From Nanobdellota archaeon (GTDB lineage Archaea > Aenigmatarchaeota > Aenigmatarchaeia > QMZP01), in NCBI GenBank assembly GCA_018818465.1, contig JAHIRU010000041.1:1-24227 (forward strand): DNA of 24,227 nucleotides. The letters are read 5' to 3'. Positions 13,230 to 22,371 of this stretch are shown one piece after another. Positions within the stretch are counted from its first letter, which is position 1. Each line of letters starts with the position of its first letter. Made by a program: the position numbers and the translations under genes. The notes under the pieces are model-generated. The model was given only the letters and a program-made list of their open reading frames with translations, did no database searches and was not told the origin of the DNA.

Positions 13230-14730
13230 TGAAACAATTGAATTTGTTGCAGATGGAATGCATTGTCAGAGTTGTGAAACTATTATTAAGAAACAGCTTG
13301 GAAGCACTCCTGGTGTATTAAGTTATGATATAGATTATGCTAGCCAGAAAGGTTGGGTTAGGTATGATCCAAGCAAAACAAACAAAAAGGAAATTTCTAG
13401 AAGAATAGATGAAAAGGGTTATTGTTGTAAAATTAGAAGTAAAGAATCTGTAAATGTAAAAAATGAAACAATTTTCTCAAAGTACATAAAGCCTGCTGCT
13501 TTGATGTTAGGACTTGTTGTAATAATATTCGGTGCGTATCAATTAGTTGGAGATTCTCTAGGAGCTAGCATTATGCCTGAGCTTGGAGGAACAACTTCTC
13601 TAATACTTTTGTTTGTAGTAGGTCTTCTTACAGGGTTTCACTGCATAGGAATGTGTGGAGGATTCGTACTTTCTTACTCTTCAAAAGGAACATCTAAAAC
13701 CAAACCATTACGTAAATCGTTGCATATAGGTTCTCATTTGCAATACGGTGCAGGTAAAATGTTAAGCTACACTGCGATAGGTGCGTTGTTTGGACTCATA
13801 GGTTCAATTTTTATTTTCACTCCTATGATAAGAGGACTTGCAGCAGTTTTTGCAGGTGCTTTTTTAGTATTGTATGGTTTAAGAATGATCAATATTTTCC
13901 CACCTCTGAGAAGGTTAACAATTCCAACTCCTAAAGGATTTTCAAAACTAAACTTTAGCAAAAGCGGTCCAATGAAAATAGGATTATTGAATGGACTGAT
14001 GATAGCTTGCGGACCTCTTCAAGCATTGTATATATATGCAGCAGGAACAGGCAGTGTTATAGAAGGAGCAACAGCTCTTTTTGCATTCGGTTTAGGAACA
14101 TTGCCGATTTTATTCGGCTTCGGTATGTTTGCTTCATATATATCTAAAAGCATGACTCATAAAATTCTGAAAGTTTCAGGTTTAATAGTGCTCGTATTAG
14201 GAATTATAATGATTAACAGAGGATTGTCTCTTACAGGTACAGGATATGATTTTAACACATTTTTAGCAGCCTCAGAATTGTCTGGTGATAATTCAGCAAC
14301 AGGAAATGGTATAATACTCGAAAACGGTTACCAGGTAATAGAAATGGAAGTAAATAGGTATGGATGGAGTCCAGATAAATTTATACTCAAAAAAGGAGTT
14401 CCAGTTAAATGGGTTATAAATGGAAAGGAGATAAACGGTTGCAATAACGCTATAGAAGTTCCGCAATTGGGTTTGAAATTTGATATCAAACCAGGCGAAC
14501 AAATAATAGAATTCACTCCTGAAAAAGAGGGCAATATACCATTTAGTTGCTGGATGGGCATGATACCAGGAGTTTTTGTTGTTAAAGATAATATTGATAT
14601 AACTGATGCAGAAACAATTCAAAAAGAACTAGATAATGTAGAATTGCAAAGCGGGTCTTGTGGCGGAAGCTGTGGAAGCTCTACATGCGGTGCAAAATCT
14701 GGTGGCGGTTGTGGTTGTGGTAGAAGATAA
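13216..14730 (+). CDS. HMA - SafE-like membrane - cupredoxin-like fusion protein
   Basis: 504 residues. In order: an HMA domain (1-75) with G-M-H-C17-Q-S-C20; a linker helix (about 92-110); a SafE/TauE- or CcdA/DsbD-like membrane domain (about 128-335, six segments) with GFHC143-IGMC147-GGF and A-C265-GPLQ; a cupredoxin-like domain (about 370-457; RYGWSPDKFILKKGVPVKW ... FSC445WMGM); and a Gly/Ser/Cys tail with C482, C486, C491, C499 and C501. Similar fusions occur near copper genes. The paired membrane Cys suggest electron or thiol transfer, or metal passage, between faces of the membrane. A usual type-1 copper His in the cupredoxin is replaced by Asn/Cys (NGCNN), so the site is non-standard. 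The ATG is inside the previous gene. Confidence 0.85.
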   Translation: MTENSETIEFVADGMHCQSCETIIKKQLGSTPGVLSYDIDYASQKGWVRYDPSKTNKKEISRRIDEKGYCCKIRSKESVNVKNETIFSKYIKPAALMLGLVVIIFGAYQLVGDSLGASIMPELGGTTSLILLFVVGLLTGFHCIGMCGGFVLSYSSKGTSKTKPLRKSLHIGSHLQYGAGKMLSYTAIGALFGLIGSIFIFTPMIRGLAAVFAGAFLVLYGLRMINIFPPLRRLTIPTPKGFSKLNFSKSGPMKIGLLNGLMIACGPLQALYIYAAGTGSVIEGATALFAFGLGTLPILFGFGMFASYISKSMTHKILKVSGLIVLVLGIIMINRGLSLTGTGYDFNTFLAASELSGDNSATGNGIILENGYQVIEMEVNRYGWSPDKFILKKGVPVKWVINGKEINGCNNAIEVPQLGLKFDIKPGEQIIEFTPEKEGNIPFSCWMGMIPGVFVVKDNIDITDAETIQKELDNVELQSGSCGGSCGSSTCGAKSGGGCGCGRR

Positions 14731-14751
14731 TTTTAATAACGGTGAGAAAAT

Positions 14752-14949
14752 ATGAAGTGTATAATATGTGGACTTAAAGGAAGTTCAGGAAACAAATGCA
14801 AACTTTGTGGTATGAGAACAAAACACAGTGTTAATGTGAAGGGTTTCTCATTTTGCTGCAGAAGATGTGTTGTCTATTTCGAAAACATATTAAGAAAAGC
14901 AAATAGATCAGAAATCATGTCAATTGTTGAAAAAGAGGTAATGATATGA
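14752..14949 (+). CDS. small TRASH-like zinc/metal-binding protein
   Basis: 65 residues with seven to eight Cys: CIIC (3-6), CKLC (16-19), then FCCRRCVVYFENIL (34-47), which resembles the TRASH/YHS-type treble-clef motif used in metallochaperones and metal sensors. A GGTGAG site precedes the ATG and the stop overlaps the copA start (ATGA, 14946-14949), so it is translated together with the pump. It could be a copper chaperone or a co-regulator; no DNA-binding domain is visible. Confidence 0.72.
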   Translation: MKCIICGLKGSSGNKCKLCGMRTKHSVNVKGFSFCCRRCVVYFENILRKANRSEIMSIVEKEVMI

Positions 14950-17129
14950 AGAAAATAGAATTGAAAATTAAGGGCATGCATTGCCAGAGCTGTGTAACAT
15001 TGATAGATAAAACCCTGAAAAAGCATGGCGGTGTTCTAAATTCTAATGTAAACCTTGCAACAGAAAGAGCTACAGTGGAATATGACGAAAACAAAACCAA
15101 TACAGATGAGATAATAAAAATAATAGAAAGCAGGGGTTACAAATCACATCTACCAGCTTCAGATAGAGCAGATGAAAGAATAGAAAAACAAAAGGAAATA
15201 AACAGATTAAGAAATCTTCTGGTGCTCAGCGCCGTGTTGGCTATTCCTATAATGATATTCAGCATGGTTTTTCCTGGTGCACTACCTTATCAAAATTACA
15301 TAATAATGGTTATGGCAACGATAGTACAATTCGTTGTCGGTTTTAGATTCTATAAAGCTGCTTGGTCAGCACTTAAAAACAAATCATCTAACATGGATAC
15401 TCTGATAGCAATGGGTACAAGCGCTGCGTATTTCTATAGTGTTTTTCTTGTATTTTTTGGAACAGGCGGTCATCATTATTTTGAAGCATCTTCCATGCTT
15501 ATAACACTTGTAATGGTGGGCAAGTATTTGGAAGCTAAAGCTATGGGAAGAACCAACGAAGCAATAAAGAAGCTCATAAAACTGTCACCAAAAACAGCCA
15601 CTGTTGTAAGAGATGGCAAAGAAATGACAATAAATGTAGATGACGTGAAAACAGGAGACAAGATTCTAGTCAAGCCAGGAGAAAAGATTCCTGTTGATGG
15701 TGTTATAATTGAAGGCAATTCTAGTGTTGACGAAAGTATGGTTACAGGTGAAAGTATACCAGTGGAAAAAAATAAAGGGGATACTGTAATAAGTGCTACA
15801 ATAAACAGTCATGGTAGCTTCACGTTTAAAGCAACTAAAGTAGGTGAAGAAACAACCATTTCCAGAATAATAAAATTAATAGAAGATGCACAAGGATCAA
15901 AAGCTCCTATACAGAGATTTGCTGATAAAATATCTTCATATTTTGTACCAGCTGTTTTGTTAATAGCTCTAATAACATTTATTTCATGGTTATTTTTGTT
16001 TAGTGCAGGATTTTCATTCAGCCTTGTAGCTGCTGTAGCAGTTCTTGTTATAGCCTGTCCCTGCGCATTAGGTCTTGCAACACCTACTGCTATAATGGTG
16101 GGAACAGGAAAAGGAGCAGAGAATGGAATACTAATCAAAGGCGGTGAAGCTCTTGAAACTTCACATAAGATAAAGCATGTAATTTTCGATAAGACAGGAA
16201 CTTTAACTCATGGAAAACCAGAACTGACAGATATTGTTTCAATCAAAGTGCCAGACGATGAAGTGTTGGAGATAGCAGCAAGCATTGAGAAAAGATCTGA
16301 ACATCCACTCGCTGATGCTATTGTCAAGAGGGCTACAGAAAAAAACATCAAACTGAAAGACGTAAAAGAATTCAAAGCACTTTCTGGTTTAGGCGTTACA
16401 GGAGAGATTTCAGGTAAACAATACCTTTTGGGTAACATCAAACTCATGAAAGAAAAAGGAATAAAAACTTCTGATATTGTTGAAAAGGTAGAATCTTTGG
16501 AAGATCAGGGAAAAACAGTGATGATACTTTCAGAAAAACATCAAGCAATTGGAATAGTTGCAGTTGCTGATACCATAAAAGAGACATCAAAAGATGCAGT
16601 AAAAATGCTTCATGATCTTGGAATCAAAACATACATGATTACAGGAGACAACAAAAGAGCTGCCAATGCTATAGCAAAAGAAGTCGGCATAGATGAATCC
16701 TTTGCCGAAGTAATGCCAAAGGACAAAGCAGAATACGTAAAGAAACTGCAAAAAAATGGTGATGCGGTGGCAATGATTGGAGACGGTATTAATGACTCTC
16801 CTGCAATAGCACAAGCTGATGTTGGGATAGCAATGGGGAGCGGAACAGATGTTGCAATGGAGACAGGAAATATTGTTCTAATGAAAAATGATCTTTTAGA
16901 CATACCTAAAGCGATTAAACTCAGCAAAATGACAATGGCAAAAATAAAACAAAACATGTTCTGGGCGCTTTTTTACAATGTTGTGGGCATACCAATAGCA
17001 GCTGGAATTCTGTATCCATTTACAGGATGGCTGTTGAGCCCTGTTATAGCTGGTGGAGCAATGGCATTAAGCTCAGTTAGTGTAGTAATCAATTCGCTTC
17101 ATCTGAAAACTAAAAAACTTAAAATATAG
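14946..17129 (+). CDS. copA: Cu(I)-exporting P1B-type ATPase CopA
   Basis: 727 residues, full length. One N-terminal HMA domain (C13-Q-S-C16), eight membrane segments, actuator motif TGES (267-270), the transmembrane metal motif C371-P-C373, phosphorylation site D415-KTGT, H453-P of the nucleotide domain, TGDN and GDGINDS (612-618). The last two segments carry FYNVVGIPIAAG and MALSSVSVVINSL, the marks of the Cu(I)-specific P1B-1 group. It pumps Cu(I) out of the cytosol, probably supplied by the HMA protein of the same operon. Its start overlaps the TRASH-like gene. The downstream oxidoreductase begins 12 bases after its stop. Confidence 0.96.
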   Translation: MKKIELKIKGMHCQSCVTLIDKTLKKHGGVLNSNVNLATERATVEYDENKTNTDEIIKIIESRGYKSHLPASDRADERIEKQKEINRLRNLLVLSAVLAIPIMIFSMVFPGALPYQNYIIMVMATIVQFVVGFRFYKAAWSALKNKSSNMDTLIAMGTSAAYFYSVFLVFFGTGGHHYFEASSMLITLVMVGKYLEAKAMGRTNEAIKKLIKLSPKTATVVRDGKEMTINVDDVKTGDKILVKPGEKIPVDGVIIEGNSSVDESMVTGESIPVEKNKGDTVISATINSHGSFTFKATKVGEETTISRIIKLIEDAQGSKAPIQRFADKISSYFVPAVLLIALITFISWLFLFSAGFSFSLVAAVAVLVIACPCALGLATPTAIMVGTGKGAENGILIKGGEALETSHKIKHVIFDKTGTLTHGKPELTDIVSIKVPDDEVLEIAASIEKRSEHPLADAIVKRATEKNIKLKDVKEFKALSGLGVTGEISGKQYLLGNIKLMKEKGIKTSDIVEKVESLEDQGKTVMILSEKHQAIGIVAVADTIKETSKDAVKMLHDLGIKTYMITGDNKRAANAIAKEVGIDESFAEVMPKDKAEYVKKLQKNGDAVAMIGDGINDSPAIAQADVGIAMGSGTDVAMETGNIVLMKNDLLDIPKAIKLSKMTMAKIKQNMFWALFYNVVGIPIAAGILYPFTGWLLSPVIAGGAMALSSVSVVINSLHLKTKKLKI

Positions 17130-17140
17130 GAGGTAAAAAT

Positions 17141-17752
17141 ATGAAAATAAATAAAATGCACGGATTTGCAATAGTTTTTGCGATTATTATAATTTCAGCT
17201 GTTTTCGTAACAATGTCTGGGCCATTAGATTTTACAGGATATGCACAGAAAGGTGTAGCATTAAGCAATCAGCCGTCAGGTTTAGCAGCTGTAACAATAA
17301 TAGAGTATTCTGATTTCCAATGCCCATATTGTGCACGAGTGGTACCTACAATAAATCAAATAAAGCAAACTTATGGAGATAAAGTGGAAATGGTATACAA
17401 GCACTTCCCACTAAATTTTCATGACCAAGCACAAAAAGCTGCTGAGGCATCAGAAGCCGCAAGAGAGCAAGGTAAATTCTGGGAAATGCATGACAAGATC
17501 TTTGAAAACCAGAACTCAATGAGTGTAGCTAATTACAAAAAATGGGCAGCTGAATTGGGACTAAATACAGAACAATTCAATGCAGCTCTAGATTCAGGAA
17601 AGTATGCACAGCTTGTCAACAATGATCTTCAAGAAGGAAAAGTAGCAGGAGTTAGCGGAACACCAACATTCTTCATAAACGGTCAGAAACTTGTTGGCGC
17701 ACGACCGTTCTCTGAATTCAAAAAGATAATAGACAGTGAATTACAAGGGTGA
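17141..17752 (+). CDS. DsbA-like thioredoxin-fold oxidoreductase, membrane-anchored
   Basis: 203 residues. An N-terminal hydrophobic segment (about 8-26) acts as signal or anchor; the thioredoxin-fold domain follows with active site C61-P-Y-C64 in YSDFQCPYCA, the helical insertion rich in Gln/Glu/Ala, and the cis-proline loop SGTPTFFINGQ. Proteins of the DsbA/BdbD group oxidise thiols in exported proteins. In this operon likely clients are the Cys-rich DUF2318 lipoprotein and the external parts of the fusion protein, which need correct thiol state to bind copper. GGAGGT precedes the ATG. It is the last gene of the operon and ends in a hairpin. Confidence 0.93.
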   Translation: MKINKMHGFAIVFAIIIISAVFVTMSGPLDFTGYAQKGVALSNQPSGLAAVTIIEYSDFQCPYCARVVPTINQIKQTYGDKVEMVYKHFPLNFHDQAQKAAEASEAAREQGKFWEMHDKIFENQNSMSVANYKKWAAELGLNTEQFNAALDSGKYAQLVNNDLQEGKVAGVSGTPTFFINGQKLVGARPFSEFKKIIDSELQG

Positions 17753-17774
17753 TTTAATCACCCTAACTTTAATT
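17747..17774. terminator. hairpin plus T-run between convergent genes
   Basis: GGGTGAT (17747-17753), loop TTA, ATCACCC (17757-17763), then TAACTTTAATTTTT. The stem contains the stop codon of the DsbA-like gene. It lies exactly between the ends of the copper operon and radA, so it may end transcription from the left; archaeal termination mostly depends on T-runs, hence moderate confidence. Confidence 0.45.
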
Positions 17775-17775
17775 T

Positions 17776-18714
17776 TTAAGCATCCTTGATACCTTCACCA
17801 GTTACTATGAAAATTGTTTCACCTTCTGGCAAGTTTGGCGAATCGATTAACTTTGCGATTCTCTTCTCACCCTTGCTTTTTCGCAGGTACAAACGGAAAG
17901 TTGCCTGGTGACCTAATATATGACCGCCAATTGGTGCTGTAGGATCGCCGAACATGACGTCAGGCCTTGACATAACCTGGTTGGTCACGTAGACAGCCAG
18001 GTTGTACACGTCTGCTAGCTTTTGAAGTGCATGCAGGTGCCTGTTGAGTTTCTGCTGACGATTTGCGAGCGTACCTCTGCCTGTGTAGTCACTCCTAAAT
18101 GCAGCCATTAAAGAATCAACTATAACTATTCTGATGCCTTCTTTCTTTATGACTTCTTCTGCTTTGTCAGTAAGAACCACCTGATGATCGCTGTTGTATG
18201 CTCTGGCAATCATAATATTCTCCATAACTTTTTTTGGATCCAAACCAACACCTTTCGCCATTTCTATAATTCTTTCAGGCCTGAAACTGCCTTCAGTATC
18301 TATATACAATGCCTTTCCACCAAGACCGCCCTTTTCAAGAGGTAGCTGCACATTCACAGCAAGCTGCAATGCTAATTGAGTTTTTGCAGAACCGAATGCT
18401 CCGTGAGCTTCTAAAATGGCTTGCGTTTCAACGCCTCCACCAAGAAGCTTGTCTAACGTTTTAGAGCCTGTTGTTACTCTGCCAACAGCTTCTCTTTTCT
18501 TCAAAACATTTGTTGCAGTCTCAAAACCCATCTGCAAACTTTCTCTTGCAGCAGCAATTATTTTTGCAGCTGTCTCTTCTCCAACACCTGTGTCTGTAGA
18601 AAGCGTTCCAGGAGAACTGGCAGCTATAGCCATCATGTTATCATAACCAGCTTCCTTGAATTTCTCCAAGGTCTTTTCCCCAACACCAGGAAGTTTATCA
18701 ATCTTATCAGCCAT
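17776..18714 (-). CDS. radA: DNA repair and recombination protein RadA
   Basis: 312 residues. RadA is the archaeal Rad51/RecA-type strand-exchange ATPase. N-terminal helix-hairpin-helix domain (about 1-60; LPGVGEKTLEKFKEAGY and TGVGEETAAKI), polymerisation motif G63-F64-E-T-A67, ATPase core with Walker A at 105-112, Walker B VIVDSLMAAFR, the NRQQKLNRHLHALQKLAD segment and NQVMSRPD. The Walker A reads GAFGSAKT: the second invariant glycine (position 110) is alanine (codon GCA). All other core motifs are intact. GGTGATG lies upstream of the ATG, and the gene follows the RPA gene by 18 bases, so both form one operon of single-strand DNA handling. Confidence 0.95.
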   Translation of the reverse strand: MADKIDKLPGVGEKTLEKFKEAGYDNMMAIAASSPGTLSTDTGVGEETAAKIIAAARESLQMGFETATNVLKKREAVGRVTTGSKTLDKLLGGGVETQAILEAHGAFGSAKTQLALQLAVNVQLPLEKGGLGGKALYIDTEGSFRPERIIEMAKGVGLDPKKVMENIMIARAYNSDHQVVLTDKAEEVIKKEGIRIVIVDSLMAAFRSDYTGRGTLANRQQKLNRHLHALQKLADVYNLAVYVTNQVMSRPDVMFGDPTAPIGGHILGHQATFRLYLRKSKGEKRIAKLIDSPNLPEGETIFIVTGEGIKDA

Positions 18715-18732
18715 TCCATCACCCCATAAACA

Positions 18733-19770
18733 TTATTCCTTAACCTCTAGTTCACTCAAGAGGTTGTTTATTTCCTTCTTCACATCAACCTTTGCTATTT
18801 CATTTACAACCATTTCCAGTTTCTCTGTATAACTGTTTTGTTTCACTCTGCCTGTTAGTATAAATTCATCACCTAGTATGTTGATATGATCATAAATTTT
18901 CAGAGCATCCATTTCTCTTTCTCCTATTTTTTTTAATTCATCTGTTGTCTTTCCAAACAACTTTTCAGCAACTTCACTGAAAAACACAACACGAATGTTT
19001 CCATTGCCATCATCAGCAACACCTGAAACAACCATTCTATGACCGGGTTGAACATCACCATGCTCGTCGCATGCCCATTTCTCATTCAAGAGTTTTGCTC
19101 TGCTGCCGCATTGCGGACAGACCTCGAAAAAAGGATTTCTTCTAAACATCTGAACCATGCAAGCTTTTATTTCTCCGTAATCACCATCTTTTAGTTCGTC
19201 TATAGGCCTTCTGCGGATTGTTTCAAACTGTTCTTTCATGTTCTCTTTAGAAGGCAAATCAATAACATCTATCTTCTCATCAATTTTCTCTAGCTTGCCA
19301 CGTCCTATGCGCAGCTCAATGTTTCCACGGTTATCCATTTTAACATAACCGCCGCTCAACTTGACTGTTTCACCTTCTACCAAGCCGAATTCCTTTATTT
19401 TGTCAATCTCTTCGTTCCACATAGATAATCTAGCAACACCTGTCTCGTCGCCCACAACAAGGTTTGCAACCTGTCCTGGCTTTCCGTTCCTCTCAAAATC
19501 GCGGGTTTCAGATATATTAACAATTCTGCCAACAATATCAACAGATCTGAGGCCAGTTACAAGGTTCTTTATCTTAAGCTGTCTTTTTGTCTCCTTTAGC
19601 AAGCTAATACCAAGTTCGCGCGCAACTATGTAAGCAGCACCTTCCTCAGAAACCAGTCCAGACAACTCGTCTTGCTTGTCTTCAATCATCTTCCTAACAG
19701 TCTCTATAGGCGTGTTGGAATGCTTAGAAATTGTTTCTATAAGCTTTTCAAGGGATTCATCTGATGACAT
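18733..19770 (-). CDS. replication protein A (RPA1-like single-stranded DNA-binding protein)
   Basis: 345 residues. N-terminal helical region (about 1-65), first OB fold (about 68-165; VDIVGRIVNISETRDFERNGKPGQVANLVVGDETG), second OB fold with inserted zinc ribbon (about 190-330), ligands C218, C221, C234 and H237. Protects single-stranded DNA in replication and repair and hands it to RadA, encoded 18 bases downstream on the same strand. The start is supported by a TTTAAA element about 25 bases upstream, implying a leaderless message. Confidence 0.93.
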   Translation of the reverse strand: MSSDESLEKLIETISKHSNTPIETVRKMIEDKQDELSGLVSEEGAAYIVARELGISLLKETKRQLKIKNLVTGLRSVDIVGRIVNISETRDFERNGKPGQVANLVVGDETGVARLSMWNEEIDKIKEFGLVEGETVKLSGGYVKMDNRGNIELRIGRGKLEKIDEKIDVIDLPSKENMKEQFETIRRRPIDELKDGDYGEIKACMVQMFRRNPFFEVCPQCGSRAKLLNEKWACDEHGDVQPGHRMVVSGVADDGNGNIRVVFFSEVAEKLFGKTTDELKKIGEREMDALKIYDHINILGDEFILTGRVKQNSYTEKLEMVVNEIAKVDVKKEINNLLSELEVKE

Positions 19771-19807
19771 GTCTTAAATATGAATCTAAACTTTAAATTC
19801 GTTGGTT

Positions 19808-21118
19808 TCAAAAATCTCTTTTCTTTACATAACCTGTGTTTTTGTTGCTCATGTAACTCAATCTACTGATATCACCATAAACAGAAGTAAGATCACTATA
19901 ATCGCCGGCATTAACTTCGGTTTTGTAGAGTTCTTTCTCCTTTTCAATCTTAGGAGTTTCCCAGTTAATTTCGATATTGGATTGAATCTGATCCTGTTCA
20001 AGGTCTATTGGCGCAGGATAGCTCAAACTTGTTGAGAATTTCCATAATGTTTTCCTTTCGAGTGAGAGAGCATATAAATTACAGTCCCAACAACCTGCAT
20101 ATATAATGTCTTCATAAATTCCAATAGAAGCTACTGGCAAAGTGAAAGGTTTTTTCCAAATAAGCTTCCCTGTTTTCGCTTCAACTGCATAAAGGTTGCT
20201 GTCACCCGAGCTGAAATAAACTACATTGTTATGATAAACTGGCGGAGAAACTATCATTTCTCCTGTAGGAAATTTCCATACAATTTTTCCTGTATCTGTA
20301 TCAACAGCGTACATATGAGTGTCGCGGGAGCAAAAATATATAATGTTGTCAGCAACTGCATAACCTGCTCCTGCTGTTATGGGTCCGCCGGCCTTAAATT
20401 TCCAACGGAGTTTTCCTTCAGATGTAACTGAACGAAAGCAATGATCAAACGAGCCAAAAAATATGTTTCCATTATATTCAAGAGCAGTTGCTACTGTGTT
20501 GTTTGCAGCATATTTCCATACAAGCTTTCCTGTTTTTGCATTAAGACAATATAGATTATTATCCCAAGAACCAAAATATAGCCTGTCTTCATAGGCATTT
20601 ATACCAGCACAAATAGCACCATTCGTTTTAAATTTCCAAATCAGCTTACCAGTCTTAGGATTTATTGCATACATTTTTCCATCCTTTGAACCAAAATAAA
20701 GAATATTGTTTATAACTTTTGGTTTAGAACCCACCATATCTTCTGTACCAAATCTCCATAACAATTTACCTTCAAGCGAAAGCGCATAAACGTTATGATC
20801 AAAACAACCAAAATAAATGATATCATCATGAATTGAGCAATCAAAAACTATAGGACCATTTGTACCAAAACGCCAAATTTCATTACCATTCATATCTAAA
20901 CAGTAAAAATTATGATCGCATGCACCAAAATATATCATATCTTTATGAATAATTGGCTGGCAGCTTATACTGCCTCCAGTACCTATTTCAAATGTAACAG
21001 GACGTTCGTATTTTGTCATAGCTTTTATTACTGCAAAGACATCGATATCGGTGTAACCAGGTGCTACTTCAGTTTGTATCCTCAATCCACTGTCCTCTTT
21101 AATGATATATTTATCCAT
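19808..21118 (-). CDS. PQQ-type eight-bladed beta-propeller protein
   Basis: 436 residues. Eight repeats of the form YFGxxDxxxYALxxxTGKLxWKF run from about residue 55 to 380, enough for a closed eight-bladed quinoprotein-like propeller. There is no signal peptide or membrane segment, so it is probably cytosolic, unlike secreted quinoprotein dehydrogenases or BamB. No enzyme catalytic residues or PQQ ligands can be pointed out; a binding scaffold is likely. A 55-residue acidic, Tyr/Asn-rich C-terminal tail follows the propeller. GAGGT precedes the ATG and TTTTATAAGG lies about 40 bases upstream. Confidence 0.88.
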   Translation of the reverse strand: MDKYIIKEDSGLRIQTEVAPGYTDIDVFAVIKAMTKYERPVTFEIGTGGSISCQPIIHKDMIYFGACDHNFYCLDMNGNEIWRFGTNGPIVFDCSIHDDIIYFGCFDHNVYALSLEGKLLWRFGTEDMVGSKPKVINNILYFGSKDGKMYAINPKTGKLIWKFKTNGAICAGINAYEDRLYFGSWDNNLYCLNAKTGKLVWKYAANNTVATALEYNGNIFFGSFDHCFRSVTSEGKLRWKFKAGGPITAGAGYAVADNIIYFCSRDTHMYAVDTDTGKIVWKFPTGEMIVSPPVYHNNVVYFSSGDSNLYAVEAKTGKLIWKKPFTLPVASIGIYEDIIYAGCWDCNLYALSLERKTLWKFSTSLSYPAPIDLEQDQIQSNIEINWETPKIEKEKELYKTEVNAGDYSDLTSVYGDISRLSYMSNKNTGYVKKRDF

Positions 21119-21288
21119 ACGAAACCTCTTTTGAGTATTATTTTTCCTTTCACCTTATAAAACTTCCCAAAACATCGACAATCAACCGAATAAAATCAGT
21201 CAAAAAGCAAAGGTTTTTATTGTTTTTTCGTAACAATTATATACTTAATATAAATAAGCGCGCATAATATGTGTTAAGGTCAACCTTT

Positions 21289-22314
21289 ATGCAGAATAAA
21301 GACAGGATACTGGTTCTATGTGTAGATAGGGACAATGATATTGGTGAGAAGGCTAACATAAGTGGTCCGATCATTGGAAAGGAAAATGTCATTAAAGCAG
21401 CTGTAGGTTTAGGCCTTGCAGACCCTGAGGATTCTGATACCAACGCTATATTCCAAACAGCGCGTGTTTTTGAAGAGCTCAAAAAGGAACATCCTGTAGA
21501 GGTTGCTATTCTAACAGGGCATAAAAGAGTTGGAATGGATTCTGATAAAGAAGTAACAAAACAGTTGGATGAAGTGTTAAGCAACTTCAAGGCTGATTAT
21601 GTTGTTCTTGTAACAGACGGCGCAGAAGATGAGCATGTTCTTCCTATAATACAATCCAAGGTTCCTATACTCTCAGTCAACCGTGTAGTTGTAAAACAAT
21701 CAGAAAAGCTAGAATCAACCTATTACAAAGTAAAGGATTTTATTGATGATTCTCTTGAGAATCCGAAACTCTCAAGAATTTTGTTCGGTCTTCCATCCAT
21801 GGCATTGATACTGTACGCATTGTTTGGCATAGACGGGTGGAGACTGATAGTTGGTGTTGTTGGAGCATACTTGTTTGTAAAAGGATTCAAGCTTGAGAAG
21901 TACTTCACCAGCGTATTCAATGAATTGGGCTCTTCGTTCACGAGAAGACGTTTTGCTTTCTTTAGCTATGTTGTAGCCATAGCGCTGGGAATCTTAGCAA
22001 GCTTTAGAGGCTACACTGTTTTCCTTGAGTGGTATGACATAGGAATAGTCGAATCTATAGCAGCTTATGTATCAGCATCTGTTTACTTCTATTTCGCTGC
22101 TCTTGCAGCTGCATGGATAGGCAGAAACATAAGCCTGAAGCACAGAAGCGCTAAGAAAATATCATCAGTAGTTATATTTGGTTTTGCTGTATCGCTTGTG
22201 GTCTACAACGCATCAATGCTAATAATACAGGAAGTGATAATGTTCAATTTCTTCTTCTCCATAGTGTTCGGTTTTGCCTTGTTATTTGTTGCATTATTGC
22301 TAGAATGGAAGTAA
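21289..22314 (+). CDS. DUF373 family membrane protein
   Basis: 341 residues from the ATG at 21289; an in-frame GTG at 21271 would lie too near the presumed TATA (about 21250-21257). The N-terminal 150 residues are a soluble alpha/beta domain (ILVLCVDRDNDIGEKA ... VGLGLADPEDSDTNAIF ... AILTGHK ... VVLVTDGAEDE), the conserved part of DUF373, an archaea-specific family of unknown function. Residues about 168-340 hold six membrane segments. The Asp-rich motifs suggest a nucleotide- or metal-binding site, but this is not established. Confidence 0.9.
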   Translation: MQNKDRILVLCVDRDNDIGEKANISGPIIGKENVIKAAVGLGLADPEDSDTNAIFQTARVFEELKKEHPVEVAILTGHKRVGMDSDKEVTKQLDEVLSNFKADYVVLVTDGAEDEHVLPIIQSKVPILSVNRVVVKQSEKLESTYYKVKDFIDDSLENPKLSRILFGLPSMALILYALFGIDGWRLIVGVVGAYLFVKGFKLEKYFTSVFNELGSSFTRRRFAFFSYVVAIALGILASFRGYTVFLEWYDIGIVESIAAYVSASVYFYFAALAAAWIGRNISLKHRSAKKISSVVIFGFAVSLVVYNASMLIIQEVIMFNFFFSIVFGFALLFVALLLEWK

Positions 22315-22349
22315 TCAATATTGTGAATATACTTTACAAGCATAAAGTA

Positions 22350-22357
22350 TTTATATA
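22350..22357 (+). promoter_or_regulatory. TATA box upstream of the HAD-family gene
   Basis: TTTATATA lies 21-28 bases upstream of the two candidate ATGs (22372 and 22378), predicting a leaderless transcript and favouring the second ATG. Confidence 0.5.
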
Positions 22358-22371
22358 ATATCATATAAAGT

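Noticed and set aside
20000..21000. Tandem DNA repeats
   Set aside because: The periodicity reflects protein blades of the propeller; DNA copies are diverged and no CRISPR-like repeat-spacer order exists.
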